Source: Diplosphaera chodatii (Eukaryota > Chlorophyta > Trebouxiophyceae > Prasiolales > Stichococcaceae). Taken from it: a DNA stretch of 64,000 nucleotides. The position numbers were made by a program, and so were the translations under genes. This document shows positions 37,401 to 51,010 of the stretch, piece by piece. Each line of letters begins with the position of its first letter. Within the stretch, counting starts at the first letter, position 1. The stretch spans positions 1,426,001-1,490,000 of the forward strand of contig JAALGY010000020.1 in assembly GCA_032358165.1 (NCBI GenBank). Reading direction: 5' to 3'. The notes under the pieces are model-generated. The model was given only the letters and a program-made list of their open reading frames with translations, searched no databases and was not told the origin of the DNA.

Positions 37401-40400
37401 GTGCTCGCGCCAGGTCGCCTTCACGCAGGTATTCCAGCAGATCCTGCAGTGGTAACAAAGGGTCCAGCTTGGTTCAGCGGCAGCGGTGATGATGTGGGCA
37501 GTGTGCTGTGGCCAGCCTTTGCCTGTGTTGATATGTAAGGAGCAGTGTCTGCATCTTGGTTGTATACCTCATCGGATGCAGTTCGGCTGAAGGTACCCCA
37601 GTCAAAGCCGGTGGCAGCTGCATTTGCGAATGCTGGGCTATGCTCAACAGCAAGCGCGTGGCCGGCATCTGATGCTGCCAGCATGCGGCTGTCGCGGCTG
37701 ACTGTCACCTGTGACACATGTGCCCCTTGATAAGAGGGCGTTCTAGATAGCTCTCTCACCCTTGCAGATGTTGAGCTGCATAATTGATGCAAGCATGTCA
37801 ACGATGTGCAACAACGCATTTCGAGCCAATGGGTGGCACGCAAAGAAAGCATATCTCCGAGCTGTATGCTCGCTGCAGGTGAGAGGAGTTGGGCGCACAG
37901 GAAACTGATGGTAGCTGGATGGTGTCTCCGAAGGTTGTGGAAAGTAGAAGGGCAGGTCCAGGGTTGTGGAAGTGTATGGTGCGAGGTTGACGCGGCTGCA
38001 CCATGCAAACGGCTTCTGCTCCAGCGGCCACGACCCCTGCACATCCAAGTCAAGCCAATGGCTACATATGCGGTGCTTACAGGGAACTGCTTGCTGCTGT
38101 GCTGAAGTGCAACAACTCTTCAGCATGTTGTGACGCCTGCAGCTATGACAACGATTACCAAACGAAAGTCTCAGCCAAGCACCTGAGGTACTTGTGCCAG
38201 CACATCAAGCGCCAGCGGCACAGCCGACACTGATGAGACAATAATATGATACCCGTATGGCCGGCCCACACGCAGTGGCCCATTGACTGCACGTTCCACC
38301 TGCTCCCCTGCAGCCACATATCAGCCGTATCACAGCCGCCTGTGCTTTTGTACGGTAGCCTATTTCGCAGCAACACCTCTGCTGCAGCAGCTGGTCTGCA
38401 GATGACACATGCAGGCGCTTAACTTGCCTGTGGCTTCGTCTTCCACGTAACGGTCGACAGCATCGTAGAGTCGCTGCACCACAGACACGCTGGCGCCAGC
38501 ACTCGTGCCAGACGTTGTCGCATCTGCGTCGCTACTGGCCTGAACCTGTATACACAGCATCTGCGGCTAATAACATGGCTAGTTGACAACACAATGCGCA
38601 CAGCAGCTCCCTACTGGGCTGAACCGAATGGCCACGTGCACTGATAACCTGCATGACATTTTGGGTGGATACATTGCATTAGATCGGAAGAGTTTGTACT
38701 TGGCGATGGAAGGCGATTGCTGGGGCAGCTGCAGTGATGGTGACGCCGCCTGCGCTGCTATCCACAGTGTGCCCTCCAGCTGGACCGCTGAACCCAACGC
38801 CTGCCAGGGATACATGATAACCTTACTTCACGTGGCAGTGGATCCAGAGGATACACCCCTGTGATACAGCAGGTGCAACATACACAAACCGGCAGCACCT
38901 GGGTGCCGCGGAGCTTACATGTGCATCCTGTTCAAGGCATGCTAAGTACATGTTTGACGGCAGCAATGGTGTGCAAGAGATAGCCGACAAGTCTTGCCTG
39001 TCACGGCCAGCGCAGCGGCGGCATCTGTAAAGCTGTGGCCGGCGTGGGCGAGGTGCTGCGACAGGAATGGCCTTCCGCTGTTTTCAGCCAGGTGTGCAGC
39101 GTAGTCTGCCCAGAATAGCGACTCTGGGATTCGTGTTGCCGCCTGCCTGCAGACATGGCAGGCAAGCTCACCATTAGCACCCAGCAGGTGCTAGGATTGG
39201 GGGCGTGCTGCTGTCCCAATCCCATCTGCGCGTGACACCCAAGGTGGCTGGGCACTTGGCTACATATGTCAGTACCATGCGCACCCAGTGCTGCCTGATA
39301 TTGCTGGCAGCTGCAACCTCCTCCGGCGCTTCCAGAACCCAGCTTCTACCCACTCCTGTAAAACAAGCACATGAAAAGCATGCAAGCAAGCGCATCATCA
39401 CAAGGGAAGAGCAGGCAGATGCAACATCATGCAGCTGTTGCACAGCACCGCAGTATGTCAGGTCTGCCGCGTCAGGCAGAACAGGTGCATGGTCGGAGGT
39501 GAACACGTAGGGAGTACCTGTGTTGGTTCCGGTGGCTGGTATGCGCGCTGCACCCGCTGTTTCTGGCGTAGCGCCAGGTCCGCATCATCAGCACCACGAC
39601 TGCCCTCTACCGTCCCACTCCCGTCTTCGTCGTCCAGCAGCTCAAATCCCATCTCGGTTTCTGCGCCACTGCCCTCGTCTGCTCCATCAAACAGCTCCCA
39701 GCCTTCGGCCTGCAGGAATAGGCCGTTCACTCAAGTCTGTGGATGGCAGTCCCACAGCACGTGCACCTGCTGCACATTGCAGCGGCAGGCCTGGGGGCAA
39801 AGGGGCGAACACCTCCTGCTGCACTGAAGGTGGCACCGCCAATGCACATGTTACTTTCAGACTGCCGTGCAGGCTCACCCCATCTCCTTCCTCCTCATCA
39901 TGATGGTCATCATCAACAGGCGCGAAGGGAGAAAAGGATGCCCTGCGGCGTGCCGTTGGTTGCCCCGGCGGCGGCGGCTGCGGCGCTGCGCCGCCAAAGA
40001 GGCTCGCGCCGCCAAAGAGGCTCGCGCCGCCGCCGCCTCTTGGCGCACCGAACAACCCCATGGCAGCCACGGGCGCTGGCGGCGACGGGGGTTTTGCTGC
40101 GGAGTGCACGCACCCCCATTGAGCACAGCGGCATAAGCAATATGGCAGCAGGCAGAGGATTGCATGAGGGTAACAGCCGGGTTGACACAGTGCAGCTCGC
40201 TTCACCTGCCCTGGCAGCATCCTGCTTCCAGGACTCCAGCTGCGCAGCCACGCCGCCCCCCTCGTCGGGGTCTGCCCCTTGCAGCGCAATGTCGAAGCGC
40301 CTCCGCATCTCTGCTGCCGTATGCCTGCAGACAGCACTTATTGCGCGTCCCCTGCAGCAAGTTTGCGGCTGGAACAAACGATTGCTGCAATGCAGCCGCA

Positions 40401-43400
40401 TCGGCTTCGACACATGATGGAACCTCTTTCACATGTTCAGTCAGCATCATCTCTGCAGCCGGTGCAGCATTGCACCCATCGTGACACAGCAGCGCCCCTT
40501 TGAAGAGAAGCATCACGTGTTCTGGTAGTTCTTTGTCAATCCTGCGGCACATATTTACAGCGCGCCCAGTCTGATGGGCTCCACGCAAGCCCTCGCTAGC
40601 CTGACGCATCAAGGTGTGCAGCTTGCAGCAGTGACAACACCTCTTCATACTGCACCTGTCCCGCAGCGCATGTCGGCAGCGCGCCGCCATGTCGGCGGCC
40701 AGCTGCTTGGCAGTGCCGGCCGCAGCCGCAACCAGGCATCGCTCCAGGGCATCCAGCTGTGCATATGCCGCGGGGGTGCCGTGGCGTGCCACCAGCTCCT
40801 GACGCCGCCCCAGCAGCCACAGGTCCGTCGGGTCCAGCTCGCTCTCCAGCTTGTTCTACACCAGGCAGCACGGCACTGGATGCAACCGCGTGGATGCTGG
40901 CAATGAAGTGCAAAGCCAGGGCTAGGCAAGCTTTGCATGATGTACAACTGATGCTAAAGCTGCAGGGCAAGCTCGCAGCAATCTGACCAGTTGTGCACCT
41001 GCAGCAGCGGCAGCACTGCAGACTGAAACAGTTCCGGGTCGCGCTGCTGCACGAAGAAGTGCAGCTCATGGCAGGCATGGTCCCGCAGCCTGGCCAGCTT
41101 CTCAGCAGGGCTCAGCGCAGCCCACTGCGGAAGGAAGTCGAACTCGCGCCAGAACTCGTGCTCCTCCCTGCAACAATCAAGTGGACATGTCCGCCTCAGG
41201 GTGCATAAGGGCTGCCACAATCTCCTGATCAAAGTGGCAACGCTTCCAAGCTGCAACTGCCATATGCAGAGCTGCCCGGCACAGACACATTTGGTCATCC
41301 GCGCTCACCCTTTGTCGGCCAGCATGGTGCCGTACAGCGTCCACAAGTTGGCGGCATCATCACACAGGTTGATCTTTGACGAAGTTGCGTCAGTGATGCG
41401 CAGATCAGTGCCCGGCAGCAGCACATTTACAGACGAGACCTGAAGACAACAATACAGATGGTCAAACCGTCTGTCCTTTGCATCAGCAGTGCTGTACAGA
41501 AACCTCACCATCTCACTTCGCAGGCACATGTGCAGTGCAAGTAGCACCAGCAGCATGCATTTGGCATGACAGGACCAGCACAACACACCTGAATGCAGCA
41601 GCTGTGTGCGGCGAGGGTGCGCACGAGGCCCTGGTCGCGGATTGGTGCAGGGTCGGCTTGGCGATCAACGGTACCAAAGCGGCTGGCCACCTCTCCTGAG
41701 GGCAGCAACACAATGTACACAGGACTCAGAGGAGCCTCCGCAATCCTCTGCAATAATATGTGTCAGTGCTGTGCTGTTCGCGCTCTATGCCTAGGGGCCC
41801 AACCTATGTGACAGTGTGACGAGCGACAGTTGAGCACATGGCAGGCACCTGCAGGCATGACTGCCACGATTGACACGGCTGTAAACCCGCCGTTGGCAAG
41901 GTCCACTCCATGTTGTAGCAGGGCTTCCGTGGACAAGTCCAGCTTGCCATCTGCTCCCACCTGATGTGATCACGAGAGAGTATACACAGAGTGAGTGCCT
42001 CGCATGTCAGCCTGCTCATGTTGAGGTACGGCGCCACATGCTGGGGAATGGCATCATATGCAGAGAGGAAGGCTGTTATGCATGCACCTTCAAGTTTGAC
42101 AGCAGCGCAGGGGCTGTGCAGAATCCCAGACGAGGTGCTGTCAAGGCGCCCCTGCTGCCAAGCTGCTCAGACATCATTGTGGCACCGAAGGCACACGGCG
42201 CAGCGCGCTTCCTGAGCGCAGCCTCATATCCACTGTCAGCGTCGTGCTCCTCCCCACCTCGTGTTTGCCTGCGACCAGACAACCATCCAGAGATCAAGTG
42301 TGCGCGTGTGTGTCACTCACCGTGACATTGTGGAGGTATCTTGCTGGACCAGCCCTGCCAATGGTAGCGCACCTTGCCTGAGTTACGCTGTACACCCTCA
42401 TCCCGGCCAGTCATGCATTCAGCAAGTCATACAAACCCTGCATGATCCACACCTCTCCTCGGCAGACGTCTTGCGTACTGCCCACGGGTGCACCAGCAGC
42501 GAGGGCTTCGCGCACTGGTTGCCCGCGCGGAGGTTGCCCTGCAGTGCTGCAATGGAGCCGCCTCAGGCAGTGGTTGCAAGGCTCCTTGACAGTCCTTTCA
42601 GTCTCAGATGGCATCTATAAAGGATGCCGTGGCTACTGTACGAGACGCACCTGCTGCTCAAGTCGGCGGCGCTCCAGACAGTAGCGGGTTTCCTCCGACA
42701 GCCGCTTGCTGCTGCTGTATGCGCAAACTCGCAGCGGAAACTCCTGCTGCAGCTGCGATGGGGGCGCAGCGGTGGCACTTGCGCCATGAGACAGCTGCTC
42801 ATGCGGTGCTGTTGGCACAAAACGTGAGAGTGCGAGCGTCACGCGTGCTGCGCCTGCTGCAGTCCCCGCCAGGTGAACATGGAGTCCCTCGAGGCTGGAG
42901 ACCCTCAGTTTGACAACCTGCATCACATTGTTGTACGCATACATCACAATGCGACATCTGCAAGGACTGCGTGTGCATGGTCCATGGATACAGGAAGCCA
43001 TGCCAGAAAACTTCGTCAGCAGGCGGCAGAGCGTGCCTCGCCTTGTCTGGTATTGAAAAGCACCAAGCATGCTACCCAATGTACTGCACAATGCACTGCT
43101 GCACAACTGCACTGACAGGGCTTTTGCAAACAGGACCTTCCTGCGCATGAACGCAGCAGCTCGTCCAGAGATTCTACAGAGACCCACCCTGAGGGGGTTC
43201 TGCACCGACTTCGCTGACGCCATGTGGTCTCCAAGCAGCAGGGTAGCACTTCCGCGCTGCAGCTCGCCGGTTGAGTGCAGCTTGACTGACAGGATGTCTA
43301 TGCACTGCAAACACCATCACACACAATTCAACACCTTCAGCCCCAGCATTGAAGTGCTGCAATGCAAGGCTTATGAGGCACACGCTGTCGCGCGTCTGAT

Positions 43401-46400
43401 GTTGCTCGGCAGCATATCATGTGCAACTGCCAGGCACACCTACATACCTGGTCTATGCATGGCACATACAGCTTGTGTGTGCCTTCGGGTAGGTCCTGCA
43501 GCGCCAGGCGGCCATCAGGCGTGATGCTGAGGCGATCTGCCAGGTCGTCGACAGCTCCGCCGGACTGCAGCTGCCCATCGTCTCGCTGAGCACTGCGGCT
43601 GCTGCCGCAAGGTGCCGCCTGCCTCAGCAACTGAATGCCCTCTGATCGCAAGAGGGCGACGTCTGTGGCCAGTGGCGTGTAGTCAAGTATCACCTGCGAG
43701 TGTTGGGCAGCGGCAGCAGCCTCACAGACAGATGTCGGTTGCTCACGCTCCGCTGTATCAATGGCACCATGGATGCCCAGCTATCACAGCAGCGCTCATT
43801 GTAAGCAGGGTGCACCTGCTCTGGGCTATCAGCCGCTACTGTGAGGCAGGTTGGCAGCGACGGTGGGATAAAGGGCAGCAGCCACTCACGCTCTGTGCCT
43901 GAGCCCAGCTTGGCAGTCACCCTACTGATGCCATCTGACAGTGTCCCCAGCGAAATCTCGCCCTCAGCATCTGCCAGCAAGGAGCTGATTGTGAGCGGGG
44001 GTGCTCTGTGTCATCCATCAGGGCGGCAACCAGTACCTTGCCATGCGCTGTACGCCACTCCCTGCAAACGTGCTGCGCTTGCACAGCGCTGCACCTGTCT
44101 GCAGCCGAAAGGCCCTCGAGTATCCCGGCACAACACTGTGCTGCAGCTGCACCGTCACAACCTGCTTGGGAATGGGCTCTCCACACCTGCGCATTTTCAC
44201 ATATGTAATCGTCAACTGGACTGCATGTGCCATGGGAACCAAGGCTGGTTCCCATGCAGGTACAGGTGTGGCACCATAGCAGTCAGAGTCAACCTGCCCA
44301 GCGTCTGCAGCATGAAGCTGCAGTCTGGCTTGCACCGCAGGTGCACATCGCCAATGACACTGCCACTGTCCCTGTCGTTGATGTCCCACCTGTGTAGCAA
44401 TGCCAGGCATTGGCTACGCAGGTCTGTCTTCGATGCGACCTGATAACAGTTGCTGAGGCAGTACACAGTGTTGGACCTTCCATGCCAGCCTTCCTTACCG
44501 ATGGAACTGCTGCACGGTCTGAAACTGCTCGCCGCCAGGCGCAAGCAACTCCACCCTTGCAGTCAGCTCAGCTGCAATGGCTGCGCAGCGCTCTGGCAGG
44601 CGTATGTCAAAGACGCTTGCCTGCCAGCAGAGAGCATGAGCATTGTTGCGTGTGTTGGATCAGCAGAGCATCATACGAGTGATGGCTTTGCAATGTCATG
44701 TTGCACCTGCCCAGATCCAGGGAGCTTGAGGTCCCTGAAGGTCTGCCGACTGTCGATGCCATCACAGTCCGTGAACACCACTGTCAGCGCGACGTCCTGC
44801 ACGCAAGCACGACACACTGCGCTTGGTGTGGACCTTGCTGCTAGAGTGCCACAAAGTTGCAGTGAAGAGGCACCCACTGCTACCAACGGCAGTCCGCAGC
44901 AATGTGCAAAGGACCTGCAGCAGCTGCAAGGGGAGGTTGCCACCGTCCGGCCAGCGCAGGGCAGCCCACACCAGCAGCGGCGCCACGGCTCCTGGCTGCA
45001 GCGCTTCTCTGTCCGCCCAGAAGCCTGGAAGTGATAGCTCTGCTGAGAGTTGCTATTCTAGCTACATATTACATATTATCATCGGCATGCATTAAGCAAT
45101 TGTCGATCACGGAGTCGAGTGTTCAGCAGATATGCACAGGCCAGGATTGTGCAGCAATGCAGGAGCACCTGCCGCCAGATTGTAGCTTTCGCCATGGAGG
45201 TCCAGTGTGTCAAGCACAGCAAAGTCATTGGCCGAGATGAGCACGGCCGGCTGCGCGCCGCTGTGTGATGCGGCAAAGGGAATGACGGCCTCGGCTGACG
45301 CGGCATCCACAGGGTACTCTTCCCCATTGACCCAGATCCTGTGAATGCAGCACTGGAGCAGTACAGGCTGTGATTATCATGCGTATTACAGGCAGCCGAA
45401 CCCATTCGTCCTGTACTCCAAGTCCTCTAGGAGAGCATTGACCCTCATGCAGCACTGCAAATTGCGTAGAGCATACCTGCCGTCTGTCACAATGTGCATG
45501 CTGTCGTCCAGGATGGTGACTGCAGTGCCAGCAGCACTGACCCTTGCAACACGGTGCAAGCTGCCTTTACGAATGACTACACGCGACTTGAGCCCGCCAC
45601 CAACCGCCTCAACGACAAACACACCGCGCTTGCCCTGCAACCGCATAGAGCAACATCTGAAAGATCTGCTGACGATGTGGTTGGCAGTTGCAGCAAGGAA
45701 ACAACTTCCAGATGCGGGGTATGAGAGTCGGACTATGATGTGAGACCTGCAGATCGTCCAGGTGGATTCTCTCACGGTGCTGCTGCATCGCAGGATAGCG
45801 TGCAAAGTCGAAGCTCTGCTCTGACGTGGCTCCCAGGCCCTCGAGCGGGATGGTGATGGGCACCTGCAGCACGGAGAAGAAAGCTAAAAGGTGTGCAAGC
45901 AGCTGCACGCTTGCAGGTTGTGGATTTGTGTCGATGTCATGTGTCATGTGCAACGTGCGGCGCATTGGCGGTGCCTCACCTCAGATTTGTTGGTGGTATA
46001 GTATGTGCGCGTGTTGATGTCATAGACCTTGACAAGCAGCGTCGCCACGTTTTTGACGTCCAACTGCAAGATGACGCTATCTGATGCCTTGGCATGCTTG
46101 GGGTTGCAGGGTGCAAAGGAAAGCTCCACTCGATCCTGCGTGTGCAGGAAGCTGCCTTGCATTGAAAGGGCTACCCCTGACATTGCTGCCCAGGATGCGC
46201 ACACGCGTCGAGCAGGCACAGTCAGACGAGTGGCTGTCAAGCGGCAAGGCCAGGACGCACCCACCTGCAGCTGCTGCACATCTGGAAAGTACTGCCGTGC
46301 AGCAGAAGGTTTCAGTCTCTGCGCATGTTCCTCAGCATTGCCAGCGCCTGGACGGTCACCCGAACAAGACATCCTCAGAGGAATGCTCACGAAAGTGCTC

Positions 46401-48599
46401 CAAAGCAACTGGGACAGCATCCAGCAGGATCTGACCTGCCAGCAGGCTTGTCTCTGCGACCATGCGAGCCTCGTACTCCACATCAAACAGATCTCTCCAT
46501 TGGCTCCTGCACGCAGCAGATGTGCACTTTGTTTGTTTAGCTTGTCAGCACCCCTGCTCCTCCGAAATGCTGCAATACCTCTTTCAGCATGACCCGGAGT
46601 CACAGTTCGACTGCAGCCTACACTAGAGGACTCGAGCACCTGACGGTGTCCAGGTCGCCAGACGCCAGGTAATGTGTGATGACGCGCCGCATGTGGCGCA
46701 TCTCAAAACGCTGCAGACCGTCGCCAGTATCAACCTCAAGTGCCTGGCCTGTCCAGGGCGCGTCTTGGTACCTTATGATCAGATCTCGCTGGTCGACTCT
46801 GCGATTTCATGATTCAACATAAAAAAGCGTGCGCCTGACTGCGTACTGTGTGCAATGCCCATGGCATGCACCAGGCCAGACTGCTCGAACGGTGCACAAG
46901 CGTAACACTGCAGGTTGGTCCACACGCTCACTTCTGCCATGGCAGCGGTCCAAATTTTGATCCGCCACGATGAAAGCCTGCAATATGGCCACTGCGGCGG
47001 ACATACTCGATGAAGACCCCTGCTTCTGCAGTATCGGCCTCCTCCAATAGCTGCAGGCGTGCCTGCAGCAGCTGCACCCGCAGCCAGCTGCCCTACACAT
47101 ACGATGCAAGGCCCACTGAAACCGTGCAGAATACACAGTACCAGATGTGTTCACATGATGCATGATGCGGTAGCCTTGTCACGGAACTGTGCTTGGTTGC
47201 ATGCATAGATGGGGGTTGCCACCTGAAGCGGCAGGCTGTCACAGAAATGCTGAACTTTGTCAAGGAACACGCTACGTTGCGCAATCGGTGCCTGTCCAGC
47301 AGGCTGCTGCGGATACATCTTCAAAACGACAGCCGCGACCCAGTCGTTGCTGCTCTTTGCTTCTGGCCACATATCAGCTAGCTGATGCAGCTGTAACAGT
47401 GTCAGTTGTCCTACAGGAACTTCTCTCATGGCAGTGTAGGCCTGCATCAGCAGAGCAGTCATCGGTCTTGCGTGTGCATGTAGGATGCATGTGCAGCAAG
47501 CGACCCTTTGGACTCTGTGTTGCAACACCACGCCATGACTGCACAGGGAAGACGATGTGCTGCACAGCCAACTGCAATCTTACCTTGTCCTTCAGACACT
47601 GAGCGACGAAGGCCACCACTCCCGGCAGTGCTGCAGCGTTCCCAGAGGCTCGCAGCATCTGCCAGCGAGTGCGCTGCCACTGCCCAGCAGCACAGGCTTC
47701 CTGAGCTGCCTGCGGTGGCGTCTCCATGGCAAACAGTTGCATTCTGTTGAAGTCCGTCTGCTGGCCAGCGCCATACGACCCATCCGCCAGTCCGGCACCA
47801 AGTGCATGATCTAGAAAGCTCTTGCCATTGACCTGCGAGAGGGCAGTTGACCAGCGTGCTCGTGTTGTTGTACTCCAGACTTTGGAGGCGCTGGATCCCA
47901 GAGTGGACGTACTTGTCCATTCAGGAGCGTGAAATGTGAAGCAGGGACGACTCTTTGAACTCGCCTGCTCTGGCAGCAGGTGACTTGGTAGCGCCTGCTG
48001 CTCGTCGCTTGGCTGTTCGGCACCATCGCCATCCGCATTCTGTTCAGTTTGTCAGTGCAACAGCCTGATCTGTCTGGCGGCTTGGGCCCTTTAGATAACG
48101 ATGACAGATGAACAACATACGCAATACCATCAGCACTGCTGCAATGTTCGCGGTGACGGGAGCAGCACCTTGATGCCTTCGTCGAAATCAATGCCTGCCG
48201 CCAAGCGCAGCTGCTCCAGAATGTGTGACCTCTGTGGGTCATAGCCGTTGGTGCTGTCCCACAATGCCAGCAGCAGCCTGAGCCGGAGCTCTTCGTAGTA
48301 TTCACGATGCCGCATGCGATGCAAGGCGTCCACCTGCCGTTGCGCCGCCTGCAGGTCACCAATGTGCACCGCCTGCAGACCTGCACGATGACACATTGCG
48401 CCCGAGTTGTTGACCCAAACGATATATAAACCTCGTCGAGCGCTGGAACACCAGAATCGAAGAATTGCAAGATGTAAGTCAACACGCCTGTGAAGAACGC
48501 CTGCTCAGCCGAGCCTGGCGCCCACACACTCGAGGCAAGCGCCTGCTCTCTGTCATGCAAGGCGAAACGTTCCAGTGCAGCAAGCTGAGAATCTTCCAT
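34498..48599 (-). CDS. Giant multi-exon protein with alpha-2-macroglobulin-like beta domains (Planctomycetes-type family)
   Basis: The ATG at 48599 (EDSQLAALERFALHDREQAL) starts a helical N-terminal half (to about 46600), with HREYYEELRLRLLLALWD near 48300. Beta domains of MG type follow: DSVILQLDVKNVATLLVKVY (about 46050), DDSMHIVTDGRY (about 45490), IWVNGEEYPVDAASAE (about 45320) and VALTVVFTDCDG (about 44780). Then come KPSLLVHPWAVR (about 42500), FWREFDFLPQWAALSPAEKL (about 41110-41150) and ACHELHFFVQQRDPELF (about 41050). A Gly/Phe- and acid-rich linker is at 39680-40060. After it lie a segment like FWADYAAHLAENSG (about 39090) and LDLPFYFPQPSE (about 37930). The end has HKEYWPLVARRAHALGG (about 36750), VYEMDVEVLFSAQPFG (about 35720) and YTDVRGMFDYVS (about 34640), with the stop at 34498-34500. 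This order matches ~2,000-residue proteins I recall from Planctomycetes. Function is unknown. A split into two genes near 40.0 kb cannot be excluded. Confidence 0.68.
39990..40050 (-). repeat. Short in-frame tandem duplication in the giant gene
   Basis: An 18-base unit encoding GGASLF (minus strand) is repeated twice in tandem within the Gly/Phe-rich linker. It has the look of slippage in a disordered region. Confidence 0.6.
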
Positions 48600-49034
48600 C
48601 ACAAAGCCTCCCAGAGCTGCTGTAACATGTGATCAACTCGATCACTAGGCGACTGCTGGCGTGTATCTACCAACTCTCATCGTCTGCGATCTGAACAGGA
48701 ATTGCGATACAACGCTGTGAGGCGCCGCTGACATAAGACGTCCTCTGTGATGTCCCAGTTGGACAAGAATGTGTATGATGTCCTTACACACAACTGCACG
48801 CTTTCGTGTCGAAATAGCTGTGCTGCCATTGAGTTCATGTACTCGTACAGGAAGATTGTACGGGAAAACCTCAGACCTAACCTGCATTGCTGCAGGCCAA
48901 GTGCCAACCAGCCTGCGCTTCCTCCATCATTGCACTCGTGAGTGCCAACGCAGCATCGTCAGGTCAGGATAGTCTGCCGTTGCAATCCCCTGTGGTGTGG
49001 CAAGAAGGGAGCACCGACTGAAATACAGTGGTGT
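48600..49034. other. Promoter-side region of the giant gene
   Basis: These 435 bases lie between the ATG of the giant gene and the outer edge of the satellite/foldback element. No coding segment is recognised. The promoter of the giant gene is therefore within about 0.4 kb of the repeat. Confidence 0.4.
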
Positions 49035-49626
49035 CATTTTCGCCTTGCTCACCGAGTTGTCTCACCTTGCTCGCTCATTTGTTTTCCACTGTTCGTCTTG
49101 CTCACTGCATCTTTTCCCCTTCTCGTCTTTGCCCCACCTTTACCCCTTTTCGTCTTTGCCTTGACCATACCCCTTCTCGTCTTTGCCTCACCTTTACCCC
49201 TTTTCGTTTTTGCCTTGACCATACCCCTTCTCGTCTTGCCTCACCTTTACCCCTTCTTGCCTTGCCTCACTCTTGCCCCTTCTCGTCTTTGCCTCACCTT
49301 TACCCCTTTTCGTCTTTGCCTTGACCATACCCCTTCTCGTCTTGCCTCACCTGCCCCTTCTCGTCTTGCCCGGCCTCAACTTTTATCCTTCTCGTCTTTG
49401 CCTCACCTTCACCCTTCTCGTCTTGCTCGCTCATTTGTGTTCCCCTTCTCGTCTTGCTCATCAAACTTTTCCCCTTCTCGTCTTTGCCTCACCTTTCCCC
49501 TTCTCGTCTTGCTCGCTCATTTGTGTTCCCCTTCTCGTCCTGCTCATCAAACCTTTCCCCTTTTCGTCTTTGCCCCACCTTTCCCCCTTTTCGTCTTTGC
49601 CTCACTCTTGCCCCTTCTCGTCTTGC
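49035..49626 (+). repeat. Left outer arm: C-rich short tandem repeats
   Basis: Repeats of TTCGTCTTTGCCTCACC and TTCGTCTTTGCCTTGACC alternate with CCCC runs, giving an irregular period near 50 bases in the better parts. The degenerate outer edge includes GCTCGCTCATTTGTTTTCC, which is found again, reversed, in the right arm. Confidence 0.75.
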
Positions 49627-49711
49627 CCGGAGTTATAACACAAAAAGGGGACGGTGATCATACTAGCGGAACCTGGTCAAGATAAGAAGGGACCTTGGTC
49701 AAACGAAAGCT
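49627..49711 (+). repeat. Left copy of the 85-bp mirrored block
   Basis: It is about 80/85 identical to the reverse complement of 53608-53692 (five mismatches by eye). It contains GATCATACTAGCGG, a motif shared with the central tRNA-like block. Confidence 0.85.
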
Positions 49712-49752
49712 CTCTGTTTTCGTCTTGCTCCAGTTTTGCCCCTTCTCGTCTT

Positions 49753-51010
49753 GCGGCGATGTAATACAAAAAGGGGACCAGTGGTCAATACGAAAAGGGG
49801 ACAATGGTCCAATGGAACACGCTTACCGCTTTTCGTCTCTGACCAGCTTGTCCCCTTCTCGTCTTGCGGTGAACCGAGACGAAATGGGGACCATGTGGTC
49901 AATTCCAAAAGGGGAGCGGTGCTCCAATCGGACACGCGTTCCTCTTTTCGTTTTGTTCCAACTTCACCCCCTCTCGTCTTGATCACAGACCCCCTTCTCG
50001 TCTTGCGGCGATGCAATACGAAAGAGGGACCAGTGGTCAATACGAAATGGGGACCATTGTCAAATCGAACACGATTACCCCTTTTCGTCTCTAACCAACT
50101 TGTCCCCTTTTCGTCTTGATCACAAACCCCCTTCTCGTCTTGTGGTGTGAACCAATACAAAAAGGGGAGCATGTGGTCAATGCGAAAAGGGGGACAATGG
50201 TCCAATCGGGACACGCGTTCCCCTTCTCGTCTTGTGACCAACTTTACCCCTTCTCGTCTTGCGGCGATGCAATACGAAAGGGAGACCAGTGGTCAATATG
50301 AAAAGGGGACCAGTGTCCAATGGAACACGCTTTCCCCTTTTCGTCCTGATCACAAACCCCCTTCTCGTCTTGTGGTGTGAACCAATACAAAAAGGGGAGC
50401 ATGTGGTCAATGCGAAAAGGGGGACAATGGTCCAATCGGGACACGCGTTCCCCTTCTCGTCTTGTGACCAACTTTACCCCTTCTCGTCTTGCGGCGATGC
50501 AATACGAAAGGGAGACCAGTGGTCAATATGAAAAGGGGACCAGTGTCCAATGGAACACGCTTTCCCCTTTTCGTCTTGATCACAAACCCCCTTCTCGTCT
50601 TGTGGTGTGAACCAATACAAAAAGGGGAGCATGTGGTCAATGCGAAAAGGGGGACAATGGTCCAATCGGGACACGCGTTCCCCTTCTCGTCTTGTGACCA
50701 ACTTTACCCCTTCTCGTCTTGCGGCGATGCAATACGAAAGGGGGACCAGTGGTCAATATGAAAAGGGGACCAGTGTCCAATGGAACACGCTTTCCCCTTT
50801 TCGTCCTGATCACAAACCCCCTTCTCGTCTTGTGGTGTGAACCAATACAAAAAGCGGAGCATGTGGTCAATGCGAAATGGGGGACAATGGTCCAATCGGG
50901 ACACGCGTTCCCCTTCTCGTCTTGTGACCAACTTTACCCCCTTCTCGTCTTGCGGCGATGCAATACGAAAGGGGGACCAGTGGTCAATACGAAAGGGGGA
51001 CCAGTGGTCA
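49753..51010 (+). repeat. Left inner arm: 230-bp higher-order repeats
   Basis: The landmark GCGGCGATG recurs at 49753, 50005, 50261, 50491, 50721 and 50952, so spacings are 252, 256, 230, 230 and 231. The copies from 50261 to 50952 are nearly identical. Each 230-base unit is itself two diverged ~115-base halves, one with GCGGCGATGCAATACG and the other with GTGGTGTGAACCAATAC at the same place. Confidence 0.85.

Noticed and set aside
49020..49690. A 247-codon plus-strand frame rich in Pro, Leu, Ser and Phe
   Set aside because: It is the translation of the C-rich tandem repeat. The same repeat reads equally well in other frames.
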